Shown: positions 1-5,124 of the stretch, in pieces
Layout: every line of letters starts with the position of its first letter
Numbering within the stretch: position 1 is the first letter of the stretch
Assembly: GCA_031282385.1 (NCBI GenBank)
Contig: JAITDV010000042.1
Span: 1-5,474, forward strand
Length of the DNA stretch: 5,474 bases
From: Planctomycetaceae bacterium
Lineage (GTDB): Bacteria; Planctomycetota; Planctomycetia; Pirellulales; Thermoguttaceae
Direction: 5' to 3'
Position numbers and translations under genes: made by a program
The notes under the pieces: generated by a model
The model's input: only the letters and a program-made list of their open reading frames with translations
The model's database searches: none
What the model was told of the DNA's origin: nothing

Positions 1-13
1 AATTGAATAAAAT

Positions 14-286
14 TTGACCACAAGTCCTTTGTATAAAAAGAGTTATAAATTTTGCAAAAGTCCAGATAAAATTCATCATATTGGAATCATTGTTCCAAAC
101 GAAGAACAGGTCAATTTTCTCCTACAACTGATGGGATTTGAATATGGACATTCCGTTTACGTTAAAAAATATCAGTCAACATGTATTTTCCTAGAAGTTG
201 AAGCTGGCGATTATTTAATCAATTTTTTATCACCAACAATGACTCGTGGTATTATAATTGAATTTGTCCAAAAAAAGAAATTTTAA
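14..286 (+). pseudogene. VOC (glyoxalase-fold) family protein, internally shortened remnant
   Basis: This is a 90-residue frame opening at TTG just after an in-frame TAA at 8-10; no ATG is available near the N-terminus. Residues 19-60 (KIHHIGIIVPNEEQ...YQSTCIFLE) match the first strand, helix and following strands of a vicinal-oxygen-chelate module, as in methylmalonyl-CoA epimerase and glyoxalase relatives. Residues 61-87 (GDYLINFLSPTMTRGIIIEFVQ) match the last strands of the second module. The end of module 1 and most of module 2, usually carrying a second HH motif, are absent: family members are about 130-150 residues. The join is in frame, so this looks like an internal deletion rather than a frameshift. 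His21/His22 and Glu83 sit where metal ligands normally lie, but a half-missing fold is unlikely to be active. Such proteins often occur near FkbM methyltransferases in sugar-modification loci, which fits the next frame. A functional miniature protein cannot be excluded. Confidence 0.6.
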
Positions 287-331
287 ATCATGTTTTTGTT
301 ATCAATTTTCAAAACTATACTAAAAATCGCC

Positions 332-372
332 ACAAGGTGGTCTTTATTTCTGGTAAATCAAGACCACCTTGT
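332..372. repeat. Perfect 13-bp inverted repeat at the FkbM fragment's 5' edge
   Basis: ACAAGGTGGTCTT at 332-344 is the exact reverse complement of AAGACCACCTTGT at 360-372, with a 15-nt loop. It covers the GTG start of the methyltransferase remnant and is read through in frame as KVVFISGKSRPPC. A perfect stem this long inside a coding frame is unusual. It may be an inserted miniature palindrome, a rearrangement scar, or an RNA hairpin masking the start. Confidence 0.8.
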
Positions 373-699
373 AGCAGTTTTGAGTATAGTTATAAAAAAG
401 CAAAAGAATACGACATACCAGTAACATCAATTGATGACTACGTACAAGAAAATTCTCTTAACGTCGGTTTAATAAAATTAGATGTTGAAGGTGCAGAAAG
501 CAATGTTATCGAAGGTGCAATCAATACAATTAAAACACAAAAACCACTTTTGATAATTTCTATTTACCATACACCAAAGGATTTTTTCGAGATAAAACCA
601 AAATTAGAAAATTTGCAACTCGGTTACCACTTTTTGATCAGACACGTTACTCCTGTACAAACAACAACTGAAGTTTGTCTGCTAGGTTATCCCGAATAA
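337..699 (+). pseudogene. FkbM-family methyltransferase, C-terminal half only
   Basis: The 120-residue frame carries the recognisable C-terminal part of FkbM-type SAM-dependent methyltransferases: PVTSIDDYV (28-36), GLIKLDVEGAE (44-54), a helix, then PLLIISIYHTPKDFFEIKPKLENL (70-93) and a final strand TEVCLLGYP. FkbM enzymes O-methylate sugars or polyketide-like substrates, often in cell-surface glycan synthesis. The N-terminal glycine-rich SAM-binding motif (DxGANxG type), normally over 100 residues upstream, is absent. The first usable start is GTG at 337. The same frame is open without stops from 262, reading through the end of the VOC frame and the spacer, but contains no recognisable motif there. 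Full family members are roughly 230-300 residues, so this is a 5'-truncated gene, probably dead. Its 5' edge overlaps a perfect inverted repeat (332-372). With the damaged VOC frame before it, the pair suggests a decayed polysaccharide-modification locus. Confidence 0.65.
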
Positions 700-744
700 A
701 TAAAAGCAAATGCAGCTGTCTATTTGATAATACCAATGAACGCT

Positions 745-758
745 AATCTGTACAGATT
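745..758. promoter_or_regulatory. 14-bp perfect palindrome, possible operator
   Basis: AATCTGTACAGATT is its own reverse complement with no spacer. A zero-loop palindrome is more like a binding site for a dimeric regulator than an RNA hairpin. It sits 46 bp after the stop of the methyltransferase remnant and over 400 bp before dapA, so no target gene is obvious. I recognise no specific regulator. Confidence 0.3.
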
Positions 759-857
759 GAATCCGGTTTGTTGACAGGATAGACAAAATTTTCAGAATTT
801 TCAAATAAAAAAGTTGTTTGTAAATTTTGGAAATTATGCTGGTTTTGTTAATTTGCC

Positions 858-904
858 ATAACAATTCAGTTGCGTGACGTAGGCATTCTGCAACGAATTG
901 TTAT
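858..904. repeat. Long hairpin built from two inverted copies of the family 2 motif
   Basis: Arm 1 (858-873, ATAACAATTCAGTTGC) pairs with arm 2 (890-904, GCAACGAATTGTTAT) over 15 bp with one bulged A at 868 and a 16-nt loop. Each arm is a variant of GCAACTGAATAGTTAC, the motif found again at 2748-2804, 3650-3660, 3839-3855, 3873-3888 and 4998-5013. The plus strand continues TTATTTATTTTTTAC, so the hairpin could also act as a terminator for transcription entering from the left. Confidence 0.7.
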
Positions 905-1141
905 TTATTTTTTACAATAAAATCTACATTATCTATTTGAATTTGATTGATTGTTCTGAATTTTGTGATGCGGGTTTATTACTCTTTTTTACTCTCTATT
1001 GTAAAATTTATCCGCACAATTATAATCGATACAAGTTTTATTTGCGTTGTTTACTTTTGTTGTTTACTTTTAGAGTTATTGGCAGGCGGGCGATTTTTTG
1101 TAACGATTAGATTAATGAAGCGGGCGGGCAAATTTTTTTAA

Positions 1142-1170
1142 TTGGTGTAAGAAATCTATTTGTCCGTAAT
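1142..1170 (+). promoter_or_regulatory. Possible dapA promoter
   Basis: TTGGTG at 1142-1147 and CGTAAT at 1165-1170 are separated by 17 bp and lie just upstream of the dapA ATG at 1207. The matches to a sigma-70 consensus are modest (3/6 and 4/6), and in AT-rich DNA this can arise by chance. The sequence before ATG is A-rich (AAAAAACGTAAAAA) without a Shine-Dalgarno match. Confidence 0.25.
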
Positions 1171-1206
1171 TAGAATTGAAAAAAAATATTTCAAAAAACG
1201 TAAAAA

Positions 1207-2103
1207 ATGAGTGTGAATAATAGAGGTGAATCATTTGCCGGACTTTCTGTTGCGATGATTACTCCGTTTAAAAATGGTGAAGTGGATTACGGCAAATTGG
1301 AAGAACAAGTACAATACCAAATCGATGCCGGTACAACGGCAGTTGTTCCGGTTGGGACAACAGGCGAATCTCCGACATTGTCTTACGAAGAACACGAAGG
1401 TGTAATTCGTGCCGTTGTAAATACGGCAAAAGGCAAAATTAAAGTAATTGCCGGAACAGGTTCAAATTCAACCGACGAAGCAATCTATCTAACAAAATTT
1501 GCAGAAAAAGCCGGCGTTGATGCCGCGCTGCTAGTTGCGCCTTACTACAACAAACCAACACAGGAAGGTTTCTACCAACACTACAAAACTGTTGCTGAAA
1601 ATGTTGGTATTCCTATTTGCATCTATAATATTCCGTCTCGATGCGGAAAAAATATTGAACCTGAAACGATAATACGCCTTGCCGAAATCCCGAACATTAC
1701 ATTGATCAAAGAAGCAACCGGCTCAATGGATCAAACGTCAGCAATTATTGAGAATACAGATTTAACTGTTTTGAGCGGTGATGATAGTTTAACGTTACCG
1801 ATAATGTCGATTGGCGGTCGAGGTGTAATTTCAGTTGTAGGAAATATTGTGCCGCAAGAAGTAATAAAATTATGCAAGGCATTCGACAATGGAGATATTA
1901 ATGTTGCAAGAGAAATTCATTACAAAATTTTCAAATTATGCCGTAACATGTTGACATTATCAACAAACCCGATCCCAATTAAAGCAGCAATGAAAATACT
2001 TGGACGTGATACCGGCGAATTAAGATTGCCGCTAACTCCATTGACGCAAAATGAAGAACTAAAACTAAGAGAAACTCTAACAACTCTCAAATTGAGCAAC
2101 TAA
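1207..2103 (+). CDS. dapA: 4-hydroxy-tetrahydrodipicolinate synthase
   Basis: DapA condenses pyruvate with aspartate-4-semialdehyde in the cytoplasm. This is the first committed step of the lysine and meso-diaminopimelate pathway, and it uses a Schiff-base lysine in a TIM barrel. The 298-residue frame has the normal length and all key residues: GTTGE at 50-54 (Thr51/Thr52 of the proton relay), the YYNKP block at 113-117, Tyr140 and Arg145 in YNIPSRCG, Lys168 in IKEATGS as the Schiff-base lysine, and the GRGVISVVGNIVP loop at 204-216. FAGLSVAMITPF at 10-21 and GRDTGELRLPLTPL at 266-279 resemble planctomycete DapA proteins, which is the best lineage clue here. The usual SRTG is SRCG, a mild change. 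The ATG at 1207 gives the expected short N-terminal extension; there is no Shine-Dalgarno sequence. tadA starts 10 bp after the stop, so the two are probably co-transcribed. Confidence 0.97.
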   Translation: MSVNNRGESFAGLSVAMITPFKNGEVDYGKLEEQVQYQIDAGTTAVVPVGTTGESPTLSYEEHEGVIRAVVNTAKGKIKVIAGTGSNSTDEAIYLTKFAEKAGVDAALLVAPYYNKPTQEGFYQHYKTVAENVGIPICIYNIPSRCGKNIEPETIIRLAEIPNITLIKEATGSMDQTSAIIENTDLTVLSGDDSLTLPIMSIGGRGVISVVGNIVPQEVIKLCKAFDNGDINVAREIHYKIFKLCRNMLTLSTNPIPIKAAMKILGRDTGELRLPLTPLTQNEELKLRETLTTLKLSN

Positions 2104-2113
2104 TGCAAATCTT

Positions 2114-2563
2114 ATGTATGACCATCAATATTTTATGCGTCAAGCGATTATCGAAGCACAAATTGCAGCATCCGAAGGTGAAGTGCCTGTTGGGGCTGTG
2201 ATTGTACACGGCAATCAAATAATCGCCTCCGCACACAACCAACGCGAACAACTCAAAGACCCAACCGCACACGCAGAAATGATCGCAATCACACAAGCAA
2301 CAGAATCATTCGAATCATGGCGACTCGAAAATTGTACAATTTACGTTACACTTGAACCTTGCCCGATGTGTGCCGGCGCTATTTTACAAGCACGGGTTAA
2401 TACTTTAGTTTACGGTGCAGACGACCTTAAATCCGGCGCAGTTAAATCTTTGTTCAACCTGCTAAATGACCCGCGATTAAATCACCGTTGCAACATAATT
2501 TCAGGAATATTAGCCGAACAATGCGGAACTCTTTTGACAGAATTTTTCAAAAAGAAACGATAA
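2114..2563 (+). CDS. tadA: tRNA-specific adenosine deaminase (A34 to inosine)
   Basis: TadA is a zinc enzyme that deaminates the wobble adenosine of tRNA-Arg(ACG) to inosine. The 149-residue product has the complete cytidine-deaminase-fold signature. HAEM at 53-56 supplies zinc ligand His53 and catalytic Glu55, and PCPMCAGA at 82-89 supplies Cys83 and Cys86. EVPVGAVIV (23-31) is the early strand, and the C-terminal stretch GAVKSLFNLLNDPRLNHR is the usual TadA segment, separating it from guanine or cytosine deaminases. Length matches the bacterial family. The ATG at 2114 follows the dapA stop by 10 bp with no Shine-Dalgarno match, so translation may depend on coupling to dapA. The functional link to dapA is not metabolic; the pairing looks like simple operon sharing. 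The gene ends just before a hairpin at 2569-2600. Confidence 0.96.
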   Translation: MYDHQYFMRQAIIEAQIAASEGEVPVGAVIVHGNQIIASAHNQREQLKDPTAHAEMIAITQATESFESWRLENCTIYVTLEPCPMCAGAILQARVNTLVYGADDLKSGAVKSLFNLLNDPRLNHRCNIISGILAEQCGTLLTEFFKKKR

Positions 2564-2568
2564 CTTAA

Positions 2569-2600
2569 CGCAATTTCAGAACACAGAATTCGGAGTTGCG
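2569..2600 (+). terminator. Hairpin just after tadA, weak terminator candidate
   Basis: CGCAATTTC (2569-2577) can pair with GGAGTTGCG (2592-2600) as a 9-bp RNA stem including two G-U pairs, with a 14-nt loop, 5 nt after the tadA stop. No T-run follows, so it may be a processing or 3'-stability hairpin rather than an intrinsic terminator. Confidence 0.3.
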
Positions 2601-2647
2601 ACGGCATATTAGGCTATTTCTAAAAGTTTATTTTTACAGAATTTTAA

Positions 2648-2744
2648 ACTGTTCGCACTTGAAATTTCCTTTACCGCCGCCTGCTTACCTGTCGGAAAGC
2701 AGGCTTTTACGTTCTTGAGTCTCACAATCTATAGTACGAACAGT
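2648..2744 (+). repeat. Family 1 intergenic inverted-repeat element, copy A
   Basis: The 97-bp unit is bounded by ACTGTTCGCACT (2648-2659) and AGTACGAACAGT (2733-2744), which are inverted copies with one mismatch. Inside lies the shared block TTTACCGCCGCCTGCTTACC and a strong GC hairpin (2679-2704). A similar 97-bp copy lies at 3684-3780, an inverted copy is cut by the window end at 5408-5474, and a 51-bp short form lies at 5125-5175. It encodes nothing. The architecture is that of a non-autonomous MITE-like or REP-like element; no matching transposase is visible. It lies between the convergent tadA and SGNH hydrolase genes. Confidence 0.75.
2679..2708 (+). terminator. GC-rich hairpin plus T run inside element A
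   Basis: GCCTGCTT (2679-2686) pairs with AAGCAGGC (2697-2704). Inside there is an A-A mismatch, then two C-G pairs, then a TGTC loop, and TTTT follows at 2705-2708. It has the form of an intrinsic terminator on the plus strand and could end the dapA-tadA transcript, although it lies about 115 bp past tadA and is part of the repeat. In copy B the right arm is degraded; in copy C the stem is kept with a GATA loop. Confidence 0.45.
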
Positions 2745-2747
2745 ATT

Positions 2748-2804
2748 GTAACTATTCAGCCGTGTGTTTTTTGGCTTGCAAGAATCCTGCAACTGAATAG
2801 TTAC
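2748..2804. repeat. Family 2 inverted pair, perfect 12-bp arms
   Basis: GTAACTATTCAG (2748-2759) is the exact reverse complement of CTGAATAGTTAC (2793-2804), with a 33-nt spacer. The right arm with flanking bases gives the full motif GCAACTGAATAGTTAC (2789-2804). The left arm begins in the GTAAC tail of family 1 element A, so the two families abut. The stem may act as a bidirectional terminator between the converging genes. Confidence 0.7.
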
Positions 2805-2810
2805 TTTTAT

Positions 2811-2822
2811 AGTACGAACAGT
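2811..2822 (+). repeat. Extra family 1 terminal repeat next to the hydrolase stop
   Basis: AGTACGAACAGT here is identical to the right end of element A at 2733-2744 and in the same orientation. It lies 5 bp beyond the stop codon of the minus-strand SGNH gene. The family 2 inverted pair is thus bracketed by two direct copies of this 12-mer, giving a composite structure. Confidence 0.7.
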
Positions 2823-2827
2823 AAGAA

Positions 2828-3592
2828 TTACTTGCCGAATATTTCAACTAAAGCAGGTTCTATTGCTTCCGCCCAAAGTTTATAACCGGCTTCATTAGGA
2901 TGAAGGCTGTCAGGCATGATCGCTTTGGGCAAGATATTATTTTCGGCAAGAAACACTTTATTTATATCGAGCAATTTTACATTCTTATTCGACTTGAAAA
3001 GTTCGGGCAAAAACTTATTTATCTCATCAACTTTCTTTCTTAATTTGCCGTCCGGTTTTTCATCTCTTGGGAAAACGTGCAGGACAATAATCTTGATATC
3101 AGGATATTGTTTCTCCAATTTTTCGACGATAAGTTTTATTCCGTCAGCGGTTTCTTTTGGTGTTGATAAATTTGATCCGATGTTGTTTGTTCCGATCATT
3201 ATTACGGCGGCTTTCGGATTAATTTTATTCAACGGCATGTGTTCAAGCCGCCAGAGAACATGTTGAGTTTGATCGCCTGAGAACCCCAAATTGATCGGAT
3301 TTCGTTTCGCGTAATATGCCGCCCAAGTTTTTTTCCCCGCGTTTTCCCAACCATGAGTGATCGAATCGCCGATCATAAGCAGGTCAATTTTACCATTTTC
3401 CATTTGTACAATATTTGCGACAAACCGCGATCCCCACCAATTATCACCTCGCGCCGCCGGTTCAATTGCGCGATTCTGCGCAAAAACATCCGTACTTGCC
3501 ATAATCAAAATAACGGCAACAAATAGTGGGAATAAAATTGTAAAACAGTTAAAGATTTTAGTTGATTGTGTTGAATTGTTGATAGTTTTCAT
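2828..3592 (-). CDS. Secreted SGNH/GDSL-type hydrolase (acylhydrolase/esterase-like)
   Basis: This 254-residue protein starts with a signal peptide: a polar n-region, a hydrophobic core at about 17-32 (FTILFPLFVAVILIMA), and a likely signal peptidase I site after VFA at 36-38. It has no lipobox. The mature part has all SGNH blocks: GDSIT (75-79, nucleophile Ser77), NLGFSGD (Gly103), GTNN (134-137, Asn136) and the final DSLH (Asp228, His231). The layout, with a WW motif before block I and GDQTQHVLWRLE after it, resembles the platelet-activating-factor acetylhydrolase-like GDSL group abundant in Planctomycetes. The likely role is removing acyl (for example acetyl) groups from carbohydrates or lipids outside the cytoplasm; the substrate cannot be read from the sequence. 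The ATG at 3592 is chosen because it leads directly into the signal peptide; the nearest upstream ATG meets a stop at once. It converges on tadA and is flanked on both sides by repeats. Confidence 0.9.
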   Translation of the reverse strand: MKTINNSTQSTKIFNCFTILFPLFVAVILIMASTDVFAQNRAIEPAARGDNWWGSRFVANIVQMENGKIDLLMIGDSITHGWENAGKKTWAAYYAKRNPINLGFSGDQTQHVLWRLEHMPLNKINPKAAVIMIGTNNIGSNLSTPKETADGIKLIVEKLEKQYPDIKIIVLHVFPRDEKPDGKLRKKVDEINKFLPELFKSNKNVKLLDINKVFLAENNILPKAIMPDSLHPNEAGYKLWAEAIEPALVEIFGK

Positions 3593-3649
3593 TTTTTCAT
3601 TTTGGGTTAATGTTTAAGTTTGTTGTGAACAGACACACAAAATTTTCCT

Positions 3650-3660
3650 GCAACTGTTAC
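3650..3660 (+). repeat. Shortened family 2 motif
   Basis: TCCTGCAACTGTTAC at 3646-3660 matches TCCTGCAACTGAATAGTTAC at 2785-2804 except that AATAG is missing. The matching flank (TCCT) suggests a decayed copy rather than chance. Confidence 0.4.
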
Positions 3661-3683
3661 ATTGACAGTTCTCTGAAATTTAA

Positions 3684-3780
3684 ACGTTCACATTTGAAAT
3701 TTCGTTTACCGCCGCCTGCTTGCCTATCAGACAACAGACTTCATACACTCTTGCGGTACACGATCTATAAGACGAACAAT
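3684..3780 (+). repeat. Family 1 intergenic inverted-repeat element, copy B (decayed)
   Basis: It aligns over its whole length with copy A, in the same orientation, with one small gap each way. The best-kept part is the left half: TTGAAATTTC, then TTTACCGCCGCCTGCTTGCC. The ends are degraded (ACGTTCACAT at the left, AAGACGAACAAT at the right) and the right arm of the internal GC hairpin is lost. This is an older copy than A. It lies upstream of the SGNH hydrolase start and could influence its expression. Confidence 0.65.
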
Positions 3781-3838
3781 ATAACAAAGTAAATAAACAT
3801 TGCAATCAGCACAAAAAATTATTAATTATTATGTTTGA

Positions 3839-3888
3839 GTAACAGAATAGTTGCCGATAAAAAACTCTCGACGGAACTGAATAGATAC
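3839..3888 (+). repeat. Two direct copies of the family 2 motif
   Basis: GTAACAGAATAGTTGCC (3839-3855) and GGAACTGAATAGATAC (3873-3888) are direct repeats agreeing at 12 of 16 aligned positions. The second agrees with GCAACTGAATAGTTAC at 2789-2804 at 14 of 16. They lie just downstream of the PP-loop gene's stop. Confidence 0.5.
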
Positions 3889-3891
3889 AAT

Positions 3892-3921
3892 ATTTTTATA
3901 AACTTTATTTTTATAAACTTT
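3892..3921. repeat. 15-bp perfect tandem duplication over the PP-loop gene stop codon
   Basis: ATTTTTATAAACTTT occurs twice head to tail (3892-3906 and 3907-3921). The minus-strand stop codon (3911-3913) and the last codons (Ser-Leu) lie in the second copy, so the unit was duplicated at the gene's 3' end, as in replication slippage. The second stop equivalent at 3896-3898 is in the spacer. Confidence 0.85.
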
Positions 3922-4930
3922 CTCGGTTGTGTTTTTTTTGAAAAGGTATTTGATTTTGGTAAATGGTTTCGGCGGGATTGGTTTTATTACCGTATTTAAC
4001 GCGGATTGTTTTATTGTTCTGATCGACTTTTTGCAAATTTGTAAACTCTAAAATCAATGACTCACCAAGTTGTAAAATTTCATCATCAATTTCATCTGTT
4101 CCAATAATCATTACCGTTGGGGCGTTGAAAGATTCCGGCTTGAATAATATTGCCGGTTTAGCATCGGATTTATTGTACAAATATTCAATTGTATTACATT
4201 GGCTTTCGTTTCTTGCAATAACCGCCTTCAATTTCGGACTCAAACGTACTTGACGTCCTGCATTCAAAACTTCCGCATCCCAATTTGACGGATTCAATTC
4301 GTATTTGAATAAATCCACAACACGCGGTGCATAAGATTTTTCACACAAAGCGCAACCTGTCGAAGGTTGCGGAATCTTCTTTATCCCCAGCCGTTTCGCC
4401 AACACGACAAGATGCCCGCGACCTCTACCCGTGTAACCATACAACCTGCCTCTGTTGACTAAATCCAACTTCTCCGCCTCTGTCGGTTCAAGTACAACCG
4501 CCGTCAAAGGACGAACCAAAAATCCGCCTAAACCCGATTCACGCGCAATCAAATTCAATTGATGCTGCATTTGACTGTTCGGACGTTGCCCCGTAATCTC
4601 GCCCGTCGCAACAAAATTCGCTTCACGTTCACGCATAACATCCGCCGCAACACGACACATCGCTACTCTACAATCAACACACGGATTCACCGCTTTGCCA
4701 TAACCCCATTGAGGATTCGCAATCAGCCGAATATACTCATCACCCGTCCTGTGTAAAATCAATTCTATCCCCAACGCTTCAGCTTGTTCGCTGGCAATTG
4801 CAGACGCATCATGAAACGGCGTTATAAAATTCAATCCCACAACTCCAATACCTTGATCCAGCAACACCTTCGCCGCCAACGTACTATCAAGACCACCGGA
4901 AAATAACACAATACTATTAACATTCGCCAT
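3911..4930 (-). CDS. MnmA/ThiI-like PP-loop tRNA-thiolation-type protein with C-terminal NFACT-R-like domain
   Basis: The 339-residue protein begins with an ATP-pyrophosphatase PP-loop, LFSGGLDSTLAAKVL (9-23), the adenylating site of tRNA 2-thiouridylases and relatives. NPCVDCRVAMC (82-92) aligns with the NPxxxC nucleophile region of MnmA, and TGCALC (191-196) sits where MnmA has its second catalytic cysteine. The conserved block ATGEITGQRPNSQ (108-120) lies between. From about 205, DLFKYEL...LNAGRQVRLSPKLKAVIARNESQ...APTVMIIG resembles the NFACT-R (RNA-binding) domain found at the C-terminus of this uncharacterised MnmA-like group. The likely role is ATP-dependent sulfur transfer to tRNA or another RNA in the cytoplasm, but the true target is not established; it is not canonical MnmA, which is longer and has different C-terminal domains. 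The ATG at 4930 places the PP-loop 10 residues in, as expected. It is transcribed alone; the upstream side is repeat-rich and gene-free. Confidence 0.85.
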   Translation of the reverse strand: MANVNSIVLFSGGLDSTLAAKVLLDQGIGVVGLNFITPFHDASAIASEQAEALGIELILHRTGDEYIRLIANPQWGYGKAVNPCVDCRVAMCRVAADVMREREANFVATGEITGQRPNSQMQHQLNLIARESGLGGFLVRPLTAVVLEPTEAEKLDLVNRGRLYGYTGRGRGHLVVLAKRLGIKKIPQPSTGCALCEKSYAPRVVDLFKYELNPSNWDAEVLNAGRQVRLSPKLKAVIARNESQCNTIEYLYNKSDAKPAILFKPESFNAPTVMIIGTDEIDDEILQLGESLILEFTNLQKVDQNNKTIRVKYGNKTNPAETIYQNQIPFQKKHNRESL

Positions 4931-4950
4931 AACAACTATCTTTTTAAAAT

Positions 4951-4980
4951 TCGTAATTCAGATTAATTCAAATTAATTCA
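4951..4980. repeat. Short tandem repeat in the PP-loop gene leader
   Basis: GATTAATTCA and AATTAATTCA (4961-4970, 4971-4980) are tandem 10-mers differing at one base, preceded by a partial third unit (GTAATTCA, 4953-4960). They lie about 25-50 bp upstream of the minus-strand ATG at 4930, in the region where its promoter is expected. Confidence 0.55.
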
Positions 4981-4997
4981 CTCTTGTTACATCAAAA

Positions 4998-5013
4998 ATA
5001 ACTATTCAATTGC
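4998..5013 (-). repeat. Single family 2 motif upstream of the PP-loop gene
   Basis: ATAACTATTCAATTGC is the reverse complement of GCAATTGAATAGTTAT, agreeing with GCAACTGAATAGTTAC at 14 of 16 positions. It stands alone here, about 70 bp upstream of the minus-strand start. Confidence 0.5.
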
Positions 5014-5124
5014 ATGTATAAAATTTGACAACGTATTTAATCCTGAAGGAACATTGCATAACACGCCGCCGCATCACAACGGGACAAAATCCACATAAAA
5101 TCATCGCATTGAAAAGGTACTTTC

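Larger units (their letters stand above)
700..1206. other. Gene-free AT-rich spacer before dapA
   Basis: No convincing gene lies here. Short frames on both strands are biased to Phe, Leu, Ile, Tyr and Cys as expected from AT-rich noise and have no recognisable domain. What can be seen is a 14-bp palindrome (745-758), a long hairpin (858-904), two G-rich patches each followed by a T run (1081-1139), and possible dapA promoter elements (1142-1170). Confidence 0.6.
3593..3910. other. Repeat-bearing spacer between two minus-strand genes
   Basis: No gene is supported in this stretch. It must hold the promoter of the SGNH hydrolase and the 3' end signals of the PP-loop gene, but I see no clear version of either. 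It contains a 6-bp stem (AACTGT/ACAGTT, 3652-3670), family 1 copy B (3684-3780), three family 2 motifs (3650-3660, 3839-3855, 3873-3888) and one end of a 15-bp tandem duplication (3892-3921). Confidence 0.6.

Noticed and set aside
771..799. TTGACA with AGAATT 17 bp downstream, promoter-like
   Set aside because: The -10 match is poor and no gene follows for over 400 bp; single TTGACA matches are expected in AT-rich DNA.
682..864. 60-residue minus-strand frame
   Set aside because: Composition is AT-rich noise (Ile, Lys, Ser, Tyr, Leu), with no domain, and it overlaps the end of the FkbM remnant and the palindrome.
898..1141. Two overlapping plus-strand hydrophobic frames (70 and 64 residues) that could be small membrane proteins
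   Set aside because: They overlap each other in different frames, are rich in Phe/Leu/Ile as expected from T-rich DNA, begin inside a hairpin or in unremarkable sequence, and run through the G-rich patches; nothing marks either as a real gene.
2087..2296. Minus-strand frame opposite the start of tadA
   Set aside because: Shadow of the tadA coding sequence, Cys-rich with no recognisable family.
2916..3617. Plus-strand frames opposite the SGNH hydrolase gene
   Set aside because: Antisense shadows; the minus-strand frame has a signal peptide and every SGNH block.
3610..3792. 60-residue plus-strand frame
   Set aside because: It consists largely of family 1 copy B and adjoining repeat sequence, with no protein similarity recognised.
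4559..4756. Plus-strand frame opposite the PP-loop gene, rich in Arg and Thr
   Set aside because: Antisense shadow of a clearly coding region containing the cysteine motif.
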